64,000 nt of DNA from Guptibacillus hwajinpoensis (GCF_029277305.1 NZ_CP119526.1), one strand, 5' to 3'. Positions 8,313 through 16,239 are shown, counted from the stretch's first letter. Program-made: numbers and translations. The notes: generated by a model not told the origin, from the sequence alone.

Positions 8313-9230
8313 TTAAAAGGTTAATTTCTGTAGCTTATCTTTAATCCAAATTTCCCATTCATCCCTTACATTTCCTACACAAAAAGATTCATAAGCTTGT
8401 CTTTTTTCATTATCAACTTGTGCAATAGCCGGTCCACCAATACCGACTGTTAACTCAGGAAATTTGTTGTCTAATGTATCAACAAAGTCCAGGCACCTAG
8501 GTAGATTTTTCATAAGCGTACAGGATAGAAATAGAATCTTAGGATCTGTATCTTCTACAACTACTTCTATATCCGTTTCAGGAATACTTGAACCTAAGTA
8601 AATAACTTCAAATCCCTTTCTTCTTAAATAAAGAGTAAAGATTAAGAGTCCTAATTCATGATACTCCCCCGGCGAACAAACCGTCATAACTTTTGGGAGA
8701 TAACCGTCTACAGGAAGCGTATGAAAAATCATTCCTATTCTTGAGCGTAAAAACGCACTAGTAAAATGCTCATGAGCAATCGTAATCTTTTCTTCTTCCC
8801 ATAAATCCCCCACTCTAACGAGAAGCTTGGCAAGAATATCGTGAACTACTTTATCGATGCTAAAGATGGAGAAAGCCTGGTTTAACAAATCCTGTGCTTT
8901 ATTTTCATCGAAAGCTAGAAGTGCTTCAAGAATTTCGTCAGCGAGCATATTTGCTCGATCTTGCCCCATACTCATATCTATACTTCGTGAATCAGCCGAT
9001 GCCTCGCCACTTTCAAGCAACTCAACAGCCTGACTTATCGTAAACCCCTGTTCCGTTTTTTGAACAAGCCACTTCAAGATAGACATATGTTCTTCTGAAT
9101 AGAGACGATGACCGGCTTCATTACGAATAGGAGAAATAATATTGTAACGCCTTTCCCATGCCCTTAAGGTCCCCGGTTGAATACCTAGTTTTTTCGAGAC
9201 CGCTTTAATATTATATTTACCTTCAGACAT
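8313..9230 (-). CDS. MerR-type B12-binding regulator (CarH/LitR-like, possible light sensor)
   Basis: The 305-residue protein has an N-terminal MerR helix-turn-helix (about 6-75, with GTLRAWERRYN), a helical bundle (about 90-175) and a C-terminal B12-binding domain (about 178-305). The helical part holds LWEEEKITIAHEHF, which is the W-x9-EH signature (Trp144, Glu154, His155) that caps adenosylcobalamin in CarH photoreceptors. The B12 domain has EYHELG (His191) where CarH has DxHxxG; the histidine is the lower cobalt ligand. All light-sensing residues known to me are therefore present. The ATG at 9230 is chosen because AGAGGGG lies about 9 bases ahead. No carotenoid or B12 genes are in the window, so the targets are unknown. 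See the promoter entry for likely self-regulation. Confidence 0.87.
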   Translation of the reverse strand: MSEGKYNIKAVSKKLGIQPGTLRAWERRYNIISPIRNEAGHRLYSEEHMSILKWLVQKTEQGFTISQAVELLESGEASADSRSIDMSMGQDRANMLADEILEALLAFDENKAQDLLNQAFSIFSIDKVVHDILAKLLVRVGDLWEEEKITIAHEHFTSAFLRSRIGMIFHTLPVDGYLPKVMTVCSPGEYHELGLLIFTLYLRRKGFEVIYLGSSIPETDIEVVVEDTDPKILFLSCTLMKNLPRCLDFVDTLDNKFPELTVGIGGPAIAQVDNEKRQAYESFCVGNVRDEWEIWIKDKLQKLTF

Positions 9231-9267
9231 AGTCATCTTCCCCTCTAGTATTGCCTTTATCACACCT

Positions 9268-9307
9268 AGTATAAAGGGTGAATGACGTTTGTGTAAACTT
9301 TGTATAA
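9268..9307 (-). promoter_or_regulatory. Promoter and candidate 11-bp operator repeats of the B12 regulator
   Basis: Minus-strand promoter TTTACA (9292-9297), 18-bp spacer, TATACT (9268-9273). Two head-to-tail 11-mers overlap the -35: TTATACAAAGT (9297-9307) and TTACACAAACG (9286-9296). Both fit nTnnACAnnnn, the pattern I recall for CarH subunit contacts on 11-bp direct repeats. A third, weaker repeat follows at 9275-9285 (TCATTCACCCT). This placement would let the regulator block its own promoter. Confidence 0.55.
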
Positions 9308-9330
9308 GCAGTTAGTGAAAACAATTGTAT

Positions 9331-10089
9331 TTATTTCCTTTTTAATATAAAAATATGTGATTCAGCAGGTGCCATTAGCCTTAACGGTAGCGTTGTTGTA
9401 CCATAACCGTTACTAATTACTACTTTCGTTCCATTTACTTCCTTTGTGCCACCTTTTTCTCGTAGACCCCAACCGAACAAACGAATTTGACCTCCATGAG
9501 TGTGGCCTGAAAGAATTAGTTGAATCTCGTTACTCACTGGAAGATCGTATTGAATATCAGGATTATGACTAATAAGTATTTTAGTTTGTTCTCGTGCTGA
9601 ATCTAAGGCTTGCTCAAGTGAAGCATTCTCTGTAGATAAGTCATCAATTCCTAGTAAATTAATTGATTCATTGGCTTTTGTAATTTTAACAGCGCCGTTT
9701 TTCAGAATAGTTATGTGATGACCTTGTAGTATTTTTTCAAGTTTTTTCGGATTCTCTTCATAATCATTATTGCCCCAAACAAAATAGCATGGCGCAAGGT
9801 TACTTAACTGCTTCAGATTTTCATTTACTTTCTCAAATGAAACTCCCTTCTCCATCACGTCTCCACCTATTACCACCACATCTACGTTATTTTTAACCTT
9901 ACTTAGAATTTTGTTAGAGATTAATCTGTTATGCAAATCTGATATAAAAAAGATTCGATAGGACTCAAAACTCTCCGGCAAATCCTTTATTTCAAGTTCT
10001 TGTGTAACAATTCTGTTGAGGTGTGCTTCAACCCACATGTAGCTTAATAACAAAAGACCAGCTACAACCAATCCGATAATATAAATCAT
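9331..10089 (-). CDS. ypbG: Metallophosphoesterase YpbG-like
   Basis: Calcineurin-like phosphoesterase of 252 residues with an N-terminal membrane anchor (about 2-20). The metal-binding set is complete: SDLHN, GGDV, GNND, SHNPD and GHTHGGQ. The catalytic domain probably faces outward if the anchor behaves as a signal anchor, as in the related membrane-bound YkuE-type enzymes. The physiological substrate is unknown. The start codon overlaps the stop of the upstream membrane-protein gene by four bases (ATGA), so the two are probably translationally coupled. The locus matches ypbG of B. subtilis. Confidence 0.88.
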   Translation of the reverse strand: MIYIIGLVVAGLLLLSYMWVEAHLNRIVTQELEIKDLPESFESYRIFFISDLHNRLISNKILSKVKNNVDVVVIGGDVMEKGVSFEKVNENLKQLSNLAPCYFVWGNNDYEENPKKLEKILQGHHITILKNGAVKITKANESINLLGIDDLSTENASLEQALDSAREQTKILISHNPDIQYDLPVSNEIQLILSGHTHGGQIRLFGWGLREKGGTKEVNGTKVVISNGYGTTTLPLRLMAPAESHIFILKRK

Positions 10090-10481
10090 GTTTCATTGCT
10101 CCTTCTGAATCTTTTCATCGCTTTCGCAGCACTTATGTCAGCAGATAGGCCTCCATATATAATTGCCATTACGAGAGACGCAAGAGATAACCATTTATTA
10201 GTTTGGAACAATATCCAGTATACTCCAGTTAGTAAAGTAACCTCAATTATGAAAATTCTAAGATGAACATTATTTTGAAAAGACCACGATACAATACCTT
10301 CAACGTGTTCCCTGATAATTCTTGCAACTAACAGAAAACCTACCAAGAAACAAACAGCTCCTAATCCGTATTGTCCACTGTTTAACATCATGTCTGTAAA
10401 CGTTATGCTATTTAAACTTAAGTTACTTTCTGCAAGATATAGAAAGCAAAAGACTCCAAGTAACCTAAATAGACGAATCAT
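10086..10481 (-). CDS. Membrane protein of unknown function
   Basis: A 131-residue protein with four likely transmembrane segments (about 2-18, 36-54, 75-93 and 96-112) and a basic C-terminal tail (KAMKRFRRS). I do not recognise the family. The ATG at 10481 is preferred because GGGAGG sits 8 bases upstream; a TTG at 10487 is possible but poorly placed. It overlaps ypbG by four bases and follows the CBS-domain gene. Its ribosome binding site lies inside a 14-bp RNA stem (see the hairpin entry), so its translation, and that of ypbG by coupling, may be low or regulated. Confidence 0.75.
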   Translation of the reverse strand: MIRLFRLLGVFCFLYLAESNLSLNSITFTDMMLNSGQYGLGAVCFLVGFLLVARIIREHVEGIVSWSFQNNVHLRIFIIEVTLLTGVYWILFQTNKWLSLASLVMAIIYGGLSADISAAKAMKRFRRSNET

Positions 10482-10486
10482 CAGCA

Positions 10487-10524
10487 AAACCTCCCACTCT
10501 AACGTATGTAAGAGTAGGAGGTTT
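10487..10524 (-). terminator. Hairpin that ends the CBS gene and covers the next ribosome binding site
   Basis: In minus-strand RNA, arms AAACCUCCUACUCU and AGAGUGGGAGGUUU pair over 14 positions with a single U-G wobble, around a 10-base loop, then UUGC. It begins 16 bases after the CBS-ACT stop codon. The downstream arm contains the GGGAGG ribosome binding site of the gene starting at 10481. It may act as a weak terminator, a translational lock, or both. Confidence 0.6.
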
Positions 10525-10540
10525 TATGGGTAATAAGCAA

Positions 10541-11176
10541 TTAAACTTCTTTAATATCTAATACTTTAAAACCATTCTGTTCTAGCTTAGCAATAAATTG
10601 ATCAAGGTTCTCCTTTTTCTCTATTTTCATGACTATTCTTCTCACATTCTGGTTTGATTCATCAAAGGTAGAAAGCGAAATAATATTCTCATGAAAGTTT
10701 TTGGCGATTTTAGCAAGCCTTGCGATTCTTCCTTCTGTCTCTGAAGAAGCAAAAGCAATTCGAATACCTGGCTTTCGCATGCCAAAAACGCTTTGAAACT
10801 GGTCTAGAATATCAGATCTTGTAATGATTCCAATAAAATCCTGCTTCTCATCAACAACTGCAATGAGCGGAGCATTTTTCGCTAGCAAAAGTGTTGTTTC
10901 AAATACTGCTTCTTGATCCACAGTAACATCTTTTTGGTAAGCAATTTCTCCAGCACTTGTTTCATTTAAAAACTTTTCTTTATCTGTAATATCACTTTTG
11001 AAATATGCTTTATAAATACGATTAAAGGTCACGATTCCTACATATTTATTTCCTTTAATAACCGGTACACCATCAACCTCACGCTCTTTCAGCAACTCTA
11101 AGGTTTCACTTAACTTTGTGTCATCATTCACATAAATCGTTTCTCGAATAGTTTTCATCGCACTACGTACATACAC
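10541..11176 (-). CDS. CBS-pair and ACT domain protein
   Basis: About 211 residues. Two CBS motifs cover roughly residues 1-60 and 70-130 (VDGVPVI..NKYVGIVT and APLIAVVDEKQDFIGIITRSDIL), followed by a C-terminal ACT-like domain (about 138-211). This architecture resembles AcuB-type proteins, which sense adenylate nucleotides; there is no acuA or acuC beside it, so the role is open. The GTG at 11176 is chosen because AAGAGGTG lies six bases upstream; a GTG at 11185 would overlap that site. It is the first gene of a likely unit with the membrane protein and ypbG. Confidence 0.8.
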   Translation of the reverse strand: MYVRSAMKTIRETIYVNDDTKLSETLELLKEREVDGVPVIKGNKYVGIVTFNRIYKAYFKSDITDKEKFLNETSAGEIAYQKDVTVDQEAVFETTLLLAKNAPLIAVVDEKQDFIGIITRSDILDQFQSVFGMRKPGIRIAFASSETEGRIARLAKIAKNFHENIISLSTFDESNQNVRRIVMKIEKKENLDQFIAKLEQNGFKVLDIKEV

Positions 11177-11301
11177 AACTATCACCTCTTTTTAAAATCA
11201 CTACACTTAATTAATACCACAATTCAAGAATAATATCCTTCCAAAAACAAAATTAACTAAAAATCAGGCTTGAATTTCCGTAAATTGGGCTTTTAAATTT
11301 C

Positions 11302-11330
11302 TTGAAGATTCAGTCTATTTACTGTAATAT
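11302..11330 (+). promoter_or_regulatory. Sigma-A promoter for the 71-residue gene
   Basis: TTGAAG (11302-11307), 17-bp spacer, TAATAT (11325-11330). The start codon follows about 50 bases downstream. Confidence 0.65.
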
Positions 11331-11386
11331 ATAAGTATAACCACACCGAATGGAACGGATACCAAAAAAACGGAGATGATGGATCA

Positions 11387-11602
11387 ATGATTAATAAACT
11401 GAAAACAAAATCATTGTTGGGAAATGAAGATTTAGATTTTAATCGCCGTCTTGGCATGCCCGTTGAAGTATTCTGTCCTAAACTTAAAGATACTGTAGCT
11501 TTTGGCAAAATTGAAATGTTTGTAGAGGATGAACTATCAATTAACGGAAATTGTTTTCAAATCGAACAATATCTGTTTTTCGGGTGTCCTGAGCAACGTT
11601 AA
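11387..11602 (+). CDS. Small protein of unknown function
   Basis: A 71-residue protein (MINKLKTKSLLGN...) with two cysteines (FCP and GCP) and no membrane segment. I do not recognise it. A good sigma-A-like promoter lies upstream, and GGAG stands 11 bases before the ATG, a somewhat long spacing. It converges with ypbF, with only three bases between the two stop codons, and no terminator hairpin is visible between them. Confidence 0.65.
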   Translation: MINKLKTKSLLGNEDLDFNRRLGMPVEVFCPKLKDTVAFGKIEMFVEDELSINGNCFQIEQYLFFGCPEQR

Positions 11603-11605
11603 CAA

Positions 11606-12055
11606 CTATTTATAATATAGATTAACGTCGTGTGTTTCTTTCATGTATTTAAAAACATCATCCCTATTCTCCCATTGAATCTGACCTTCGAAAAGTTCGT
11701 CGCTTCGATCCAATACCTCTAATCTAAGAGATTCAAATTCATCCTCTGCTTTCTTGCACTTTTTGTTAAACTTCCTTAACTGATAAAATGCTGCGATACT
11801 CATTAAAATTGTTACGGAGAGAAACGGCGTAGTTGTAGGAGAAACCGACCGTACAAAAAGCGCCGTACTCCTCTCAAGCTCGTACAAAAAGATCGCTCCA
11901 ATGATTAGAATCAAAAACGTTAGAACATATCCATAGAAAAGAGACTTCGCTTTAAAGTGTTTTTCATCATTTTTCCTTTCCACTAATTCTTGCAGCAATA
12001 CGATTGTTACGTTAGATTGAGGCTGCGGAAGATTCCACTGTTTGAATACATCCAC
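11606..12055 (-). CDS. ypbF: YpbF family protein (DUF2663)
   Basis: A 149-residue protein with two central transmembrane segments (about 43-62 and 74-92) and a charged C-terminal region ending HDVNLYYK. The AEDEFESLRLEVLDRS stretch and the C-terminal pattern fit the DUF2663 (YpbF) family as I remember it. Function unknown; the family is largely confined to Bacillaceae. The start is GTG with GGGGGGAG about six bases ahead. The position between ypbG and ypbD agrees with B. subtilis. Confidence 0.8.
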   Translation of the reverse strand: MDVFKQWNLPQPQSNVTIVLLQELVERKNDEKHFKAKSLFYGYVLTFLILIIGAIFLYELERSTALFVRSVSPTTTPFLSVTILMSIAAFYQLRKFNKKCKKAEDEFESLRLEVLDRSDELFEGQIQWENRDDVFKYMKETHDVNLYYK

Positions 12056-12136
12056 TTCGCTCCCCCCTTTACTGAGACTAGTCTATGCTTCTCTGTCATC
12101 AGATAATACTGGGGAAATACCTGATCTAGATAAATT

Positions 12137-12319
12137 TTAAGCGAAGTACGAATAGAGAAGGAATATTGAAACCATTCCAATAAAAAGCAGAGCTAGAACA
12201 CGTATTAGGGTAAGCGAAGGTAACTCGGTTTCCTTTTTGCTACTACTAGCTCTCTTTTTTTTGTTTTCTTTATTGCGATGATAATCTTTCCTCGATGGTA
12301 ATGGACTTTCGTTCTTCAT
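12137..12319 (-). CDS. Small basic single-pass membrane protein
   Basis: A 60-residue protein: a strongly basic, lysine-rich N-terminal half (about 9-35) followed by one transmembrane segment (about 39-58). It lies where B. subtilis has ypbE, a larger protein with a similar basic region and anchor plus a LysM domain. It could be a reduced YpbE without LysM, but that is inference. The ATG at 12319 is favoured (AAAGGTGAG upstream); the GTG at 12328 is part of that site. It starts 23 bases after ypbD's stop and is probably cotranscribed. Confidence 0.65.
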   Translation of the reverse strand: MKNESPLPSRKDYHRNKENKKKRASSSKKETELPSLTLIRVLALLFIGMVSIFLLYSYFA

Positions 12320-12342
12320 ATAACTCACCTTTCATGATGTGA

Positions 12343-12921
12343 TCAAGAATGCGCTTTTTGTTTGATGAGGATTCCCATTGTTGAATCAATTAGAAAATGG
12401 GCTGTAATCGTAACGAGTACATTATCGGTGAACTCAAATAATATTCCTAGCATAAAGCTAATCCCGATGACTACTGTAAATAACACTGGCTTAGCTAGAT
12501 ACCTAACATGAATAATAGCAAATAAACCACTCGCTATGAATAGACCTAAATGAGTTTGGATTACGCCACGAAACAGTAGCTCTTCACTAAATGAAATGAC
12601 AAAAGATAGGAACAATATATGCGGTATTGAGAGATTTGAGAAGATCCTCTCGTTAATTCCCCCATCATCTAGTTTATCTTCAGGCAATACAACCATTAGG
12701 AGTTGATCAATTAGAACAACAAATAATGCCAACCCACCTCCTAGAAATATCATATTACCCAAATTAAATTCTACAATTTCATCTATAAACCATACTTCAG
12801 AAAATAGAATGACACCAATCACAACAGACAGGATAAGAAGGATCCCCTGTGTTAAATAAACATTGATGAGCAATTCTCGATCCGAAAGGTTTTTTACAAC
12901 TTCAGCCTGTCGGTTTCTCAC
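12343..12921 (-). CDS. ypbD: CPBP family intramembrane protease YpbD
   Basis: Multi-pass membrane protein of about 192 residues belonging to the CPBP (CAAX protease and bacteriocin-processing) family. The motif SEELLFRG in the centre gives the paired glutamates and arginine of the active site, and later histidines (IIHVRY and TAHFLID) complete the set. In bacteria such proteins are linked to prenyl-protein-type cleavage or peptide self-immunity; the substrate here is unknown. The start is one of two adjacent GTG codons after AAGGAGG; 12921 gives the better spacing (6 bases) than 12924. It overlaps the end of recS by about 20 bases. Confidence 0.85.
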   Translation of the reverse strand: MRNRQAEVVKNLSDRELLINVYLTQGILLILSVVIGVILFSEVWFIDEIVEFNLGNMIFLGGGLALFVVLIDQLLMVVLPEDKLDDGGINERIFSNLSIPHILFLSFVISFSEELLFRGVIQTHLGLFIASGLFAIIHVRYLAKPVLFTVVIGISFMLGILFEFTDNVLVTITAHFLIDSTMGILIKQKAHS

Positions 12922-14443
12922 CACGATCCTCCTTTTTTACTACAAGTAACCTTTCCAGCTCTTGCTTCCAATTGCTTATTTGAATCCTATGTTGATCCAT
13001 CTTGTTTACATCTTTAGAATAGTTTTCTAACGAAAAACCACAATAATCGCAACAATCTTCTACGCTAACTGGTGTTTCGCGAAATATAGAAAGCAGTCCA
13101 TTTCTTCTACACTGATTGTCTTCTAGCCAGCTTTTAAACCTCTTCCACTTCACTAGCTTTTCTTTTCTTCGATCTTCGGCTTCTGAAGTAATCACCTCAA
13201 CAGCATTATTGAATTGAAAAGGCTGTATAATATCATTCTTTAAGATTCCGTGAACTTCTAACTTATGGACGATAAGCCGCCAGGCCGTTTCAGGTAAACC
13301 AACTGGCATCTCCTGACTCTCATACTGCTTTGCATTTATTCGTTCTCCAATACGGTTAGAAAGGTGACTTATCACATCCGCAACTTGAGTCCGATCTGGA
13401 AGCTCACTGTCTATAAAAGATAAAGGCAGAAATTCATCTTCTTCTGTATAAAGATGAATTGCAATAGCTTTCTCCTGATCTCTTCCTGCCCGACCTATTT
13501 CCTGCAGATAACTTTCGATCGTAGAAGGAGGATGAAAATGGATTACATAACGTATATTACTTTTATTTATCCCCATTCCAAATGCATTAGTTGAGCATAC
13601 AATCGAGAGTTCATCACTTAAGAACTGCTGCTGTATAAGCAAGCGATCTTCTTGATTAAGTCCTGCATGATACGAAGCTACGCTTCCTATTCCCGCTTCT
13701 TCTAACTCACGTGCTATTTTGTCAGCCCAATTCCTGCTAGAAAAATAAATAATGCCTGGTCCTTTAAGCTGTCCAGCGTATTGATGTAACGCTTTAACTT
13801 TTTCGACTAGTGAACGGTGTTTTTCTAACTTAATTGCAATGTTTGGTCGATCGACAGTATGAACATGAAATATTGGGTCAACCATTTGTAGTTGCTTAAC
13901 AATATCTTGACGAACTTCTTGAGTTGCTGTGGCTGTTAATGCTAGTAAAGGAGGAAAACCTAACTGTTCTCTAAGTAATCCAAGCTTCAAGTAATCTGTT
14001 CTAAAGTCATGACCCCATTGAGAAACGCAATGAGCTTCATCTACAACCATTAAGCGAATGCCGATTTGACTCAGGGCACGTTGAACATTTCTATTTTGAA
14101 GAATTTCTGGTGATGCATAAATGAAAGAATAGCTAGATAATTGTCTTAGAATCGTCTTTCTCTTATTAAAATCCAGGAAGCTATTTAAAGCAACGACCCG
14201 TTTCTCTCCGTGCGTTTTCAATTGTTGAACCTGATCTTCCATTAAAGATACAAGTGGGGAAACAATTAATACTGGAGACGCTCCTGCGTAAGCTGGCACT
14301 TGATAGCAAAGCGACTTTCCTGCACCTGTTGGTAGCATAGCAAATACATCTTTACCCTCCAGCACATCTTTAATAATTTCTTCCTGACCTAATCTAAATT
14401 TTTGATAACCAAAGTGTTTATATAAAATGCTGACTAGATTCAT
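12902..14443 (-). CDS. recS: RecQ-like DNA helicase RecS
   Basis: ATP-dependent 3'-5' DNA helicase, 513 residues. Seen in order: Q-motif region FRLGQEE, Walker A LPTGAGKS, DEAH box VVDEAHCVSQWGHDFR, TATATQEV, and helicase C motifs AFGMGINKSNIRYVIH and QEIGRAGRD. The C-terminal part has a Zn-binding Cys set (CRRNG and CCDYCGF) but no HRDC domain, as in the short B. subtilis RecS rather than RecQ. The ATG at 14443 is preceded by AGAAGGGG and overlaps the ypbB stop as ATGA, so it is coupled to ypbB. ypbD starts within its 3' end. Confidence 0.93.
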   Translation of the reverse strand: MNLVSILYKHFGYQKFRLGQEEIIKDVLEGKDVFAMLPTGAGKSLCYQVPAYAGASPVLIVSPLVSLMEDQVQQLKTHGEKRVVALNSFLDFNKRKTILRQLSSYSFIYASPEILQNRNVQRALSQIGIRLMVVDEAHCVSQWGHDFRTDYLKLGLLREQLGFPPLLALTATATQEVRQDIVKQLQMVDPIFHVHTVDRPNIAIKLEKHRSLVEKVKALHQYAGQLKGPGIIYFSSRNWADKIARELEEAGIGSVASYHAGLNQEDRLLIQQQFLSDELSIVCSTNAFGMGINKSNIRYVIHFHPPSTIESYLQEIGRAGRDQEKAIAIHLYTEEDEFLPLSFIDSELPDRTQVADVISHLSNRIGERINAKQYESQEMPVGLPETAWRLIVHKLEVHGILKNDIIQPFQFNNAVEVITSEAEDRRKEKLVKWKRFKSWLEDNQCRRNGLLSIFRETPVSVEDCCDYCGFSLENYSKDVNKMDQHRIQISNWKQELERLLVVKKEDRGEKPTG

Positions 14444-15489
14444 TGAACCCCTTCTTTGCATAGTGTTAATCTAATTTCAAAATAAGGATATTTATGATTT
14501 AAATGTTCCTTGACCGTTTTCAGTCTTTGGCTCTTTGTTTCTTGACTAGCTGTCTTAATTGATTGCTGTGCTTGTCTAGTAACAAAAGGATCAATTGAAA
14601 AGTCCGGTACATTGATTGCTATTTCTACTAAATGATCTTCAATCGTGCTTTTCTTTAATTGTCGCTTGTTAACGATCTGGTCCATTGTTAAACCTTTCAT
14701 TAACAATTCGTATGTTTGCCTTGTAGATGACGTTAATGGCATTTCAGCATGCTCATCTGCTGCTAAAGATGCTAGCAACGGATAATCAGAACTAGTTTGA
14801 ATGAAGGTTAGACAAGCATGTATAACACCGTAAAATTTAATTGTAGCTTCTTCAAGAGTAATCCTAAACTCGGTAGCAGTTTGTTGTAAAGTAAGTCCTG
14901 TCCTTCCAACTCCACTAAGACGATGAACGAAAAAAGTGGCAAGGTAATTTGGTTGTTTTTCAAGGACATGTGTCACTTCTTGATAAAGCTCTGCAGCGAT
15001 CTTTACTCGATCCTCTGAACGAGTAGGGAAATGATTTCTAACCCAACCTTGAATCAGCTCATCTTTCATGACGGGATAGAAATTCATATTGTTATGAACA
15101 GAATAAGAAAGACTCTGAACGTATAAACTAAGGCGCTGCCAGAATTGATCGGCTAAATGATGATACTTCCAACCGTTCAAATGCATTGGAAATGGATGCG
15201 TACTTACAAATGTTTGAAGAGCACTATTACCATCTTGTGTTATCACATACCGATCTTGATCTGTTTGGAAAAGTGATCCTTCATTTACTAAATTCACAGT
15301 TACGTCTTGAAGTTGATTTCTGTTCAAGTGCTTTAGCATTCCAAACAAAAACGATACGTCGAAAAGTCTGGCATCTTGAATTGTTTGTGAAGATTTCTTC
15401 CCTCTTAGTAGGTGATACACCGCTGATATTGAGCGTTCCCCTTTATAACGATTAAGTACAAATAATACCACACCATTTAAATATTCCAT
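14440..15489 (-). CDS. ypbB: YpbB, helix-turn-helix domain protein
   Basis: A 349-residue protein encoded directly upstream of recS, as in B. subtilis, where it is about 352 residues. A C-terminal helix-turn-helix segment resembling the RecQ HTH/HRDC-associated fold is visible around residues 255-290 (YELLMKGLTMDQIVNKRQLKKSTIEDHL). Function is not established; the fixed pairing with recS suggests a partner role in DNA repair. Ribosome binding site AGGGTGG, ATG start, ATGA overlap with recS. Confidence 0.88.
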   Translation of the reverse strand: MEYLNGVVLFVLNRYKGERSISAVYHLLRGKKSSQTIQDARLFDVSFLFGMLKHLNRNQLQDVTVNLVNEGSLFQTDQDRYVITQDGNSALQTFVSTHPFPMHLNGWKYHHLADQFWQRLSLYVQSLSYSVHNNMNFYPVMKDELIQGWVRNHFPTRSEDRVKIAAELYQEVTHVLEKQPNYLATFFVHRLSGVGRTGLTLQQTATEFRITLEEATIKFYGVIHACLTFIQTSSDYPLLASLAADEHAEMPLTSSTRQTYELLMKGLTMDQIVNKRQLKKSTIEDHLVEIAINVPDFSIDPFVTRQAQQSIKTASQETKSQRLKTVKEHLNHKYPYFEIRLTLCKEGVQ

Positions 15490-15602
15490 GATCAGACCAC
15501 CCTGTCACTTACTCTGTTCTTATTGTATCAAATTTTATGGTGTGTTTACTTAAATTAAAATCGGGTAACTACCTATTAGGCAGTAAGAAAAGTATTTGAC
15601 TA

Positions 15603-15631
15603 TTGAAAAGTCAAGAAATCACCTTTACAAT
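15603..15631 (+). promoter_or_regulatory. Sigma-A promoter for fer
   Basis: TTGAAA (15603-15608), 17-bp spacer, TACAAT (15626-15631). It gives a leader of about 70 bases ahead of the ferredoxin gene. Confidence 0.65.
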
Positions 15632-15708
15632 GAAGTTATTAAAAACTTTCATTTACGTATAAAAGAATGATGAAAGGCATATAGAAGTATTGAATAGGAG
15701 GTTAAATC

Positions 15709-15957
15709 ATGGCTAAGTATACTATTGTAGATAAAGACACATGTATTGCTTGTGGCGCTTGTGGCGCTGCTGCACCAGACATTTATGACTATGACGATGA
15801 AGGTATCGCGTTTGTAACCCTCGACGATAACGAAGGTATCGTCGAAATTCCTGAAGTACTTCATGAAGATATGATGGATGCATTTGAAGGTTGCCCTACT
15901 GACTCAATCAAAATTGCTGACGAGTCTTTCGACGGTGACGCACTAAAATTCGAATAG
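15709..15957 (+). CDS. fer: [4Fe-4S] ferredoxin
   Basis: Small acidic electron carrier, 82 residues. The cluster ligands are CIACGAC near residues 12-18 and GCP near residue 63, which is the single [4Fe-4S] Bacillus type. In B. subtilis this ferredoxin supports enzymes such as fatty-acid desaturase and biotin-synthesis P450. A strong AGGAGG precedes the ATG, and a GC-rich terminator follows the gene closely. It is divergent from ypbB, as in B. subtilis. The ribU gene that follows fer there is absent here. Confidence 0.95.
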   Translation: MAKYTIVDKDTCIACGACGAAAPDIYDYDDEGIAFVTLDDNEGIVEIPEVLHEDMMDAFEGCPTDSIKIADESFDGDALKFE

Positions 15958-15969
15958 TAATCCTTTAAT

Positions 15970-15998
15970 CCCCGGTTAACCTAGCCGGGGGTTTTTTT
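15970..15998 (+). terminator. Terminator after fer
   Basis: CCCCGGTTA/TAGCCGGGG stem with an ACC loop, followed by seven T. The T run is part of the target site duplicated by the element inserted at 16002. Confidence 0.93.
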
Positions 15999-16001
15999 CT
16001 A

Positions 16002-16239
16002 GGCTCTTTTCAAAAGGCTCCTTTCTAAAAGATTGTTGCTCTGAAAAAAAAATTATATAAAAAACCACACTTCGCTAATTGGAGCGGAAGGATGCTCGAC
16101 TCCTGCGGGACTAGTGGGACAGGTGAGACCCCACAGGAGCGTAAGCGACGAGGAGGCTCACCGCCCACCCCGCGGAAAGCGAGCATCCTGAAGCGGAAAT
16201 GAATCCACTCATCTAGCAACAATGAATACGAGAAGAGCC
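16002..16239. mobile_element. MITE-like element, family A, copy 1 (long form, 238 bp)
   Basis: Flanked by perfect 8-bp direct repeats TTTTTCTA (15994-16001 and 16240-16247). Ends are GGCTCTTTTC and its complement AGAAGAGCC; the left end holds a short partial duplication (a second GGCTC at 16016). Orientation is opposite to the other three copies. It keeps a 62-bp internal segment, between direct repeats GGATGCTC (16090-16097) and GGAGGCTC (16152-16159), that the shorter copies lack. The insertion split the T run of the fer terminator. No coding capacity; the apparent reading frame on the minus strand is spurious. Confidence 0.82.
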
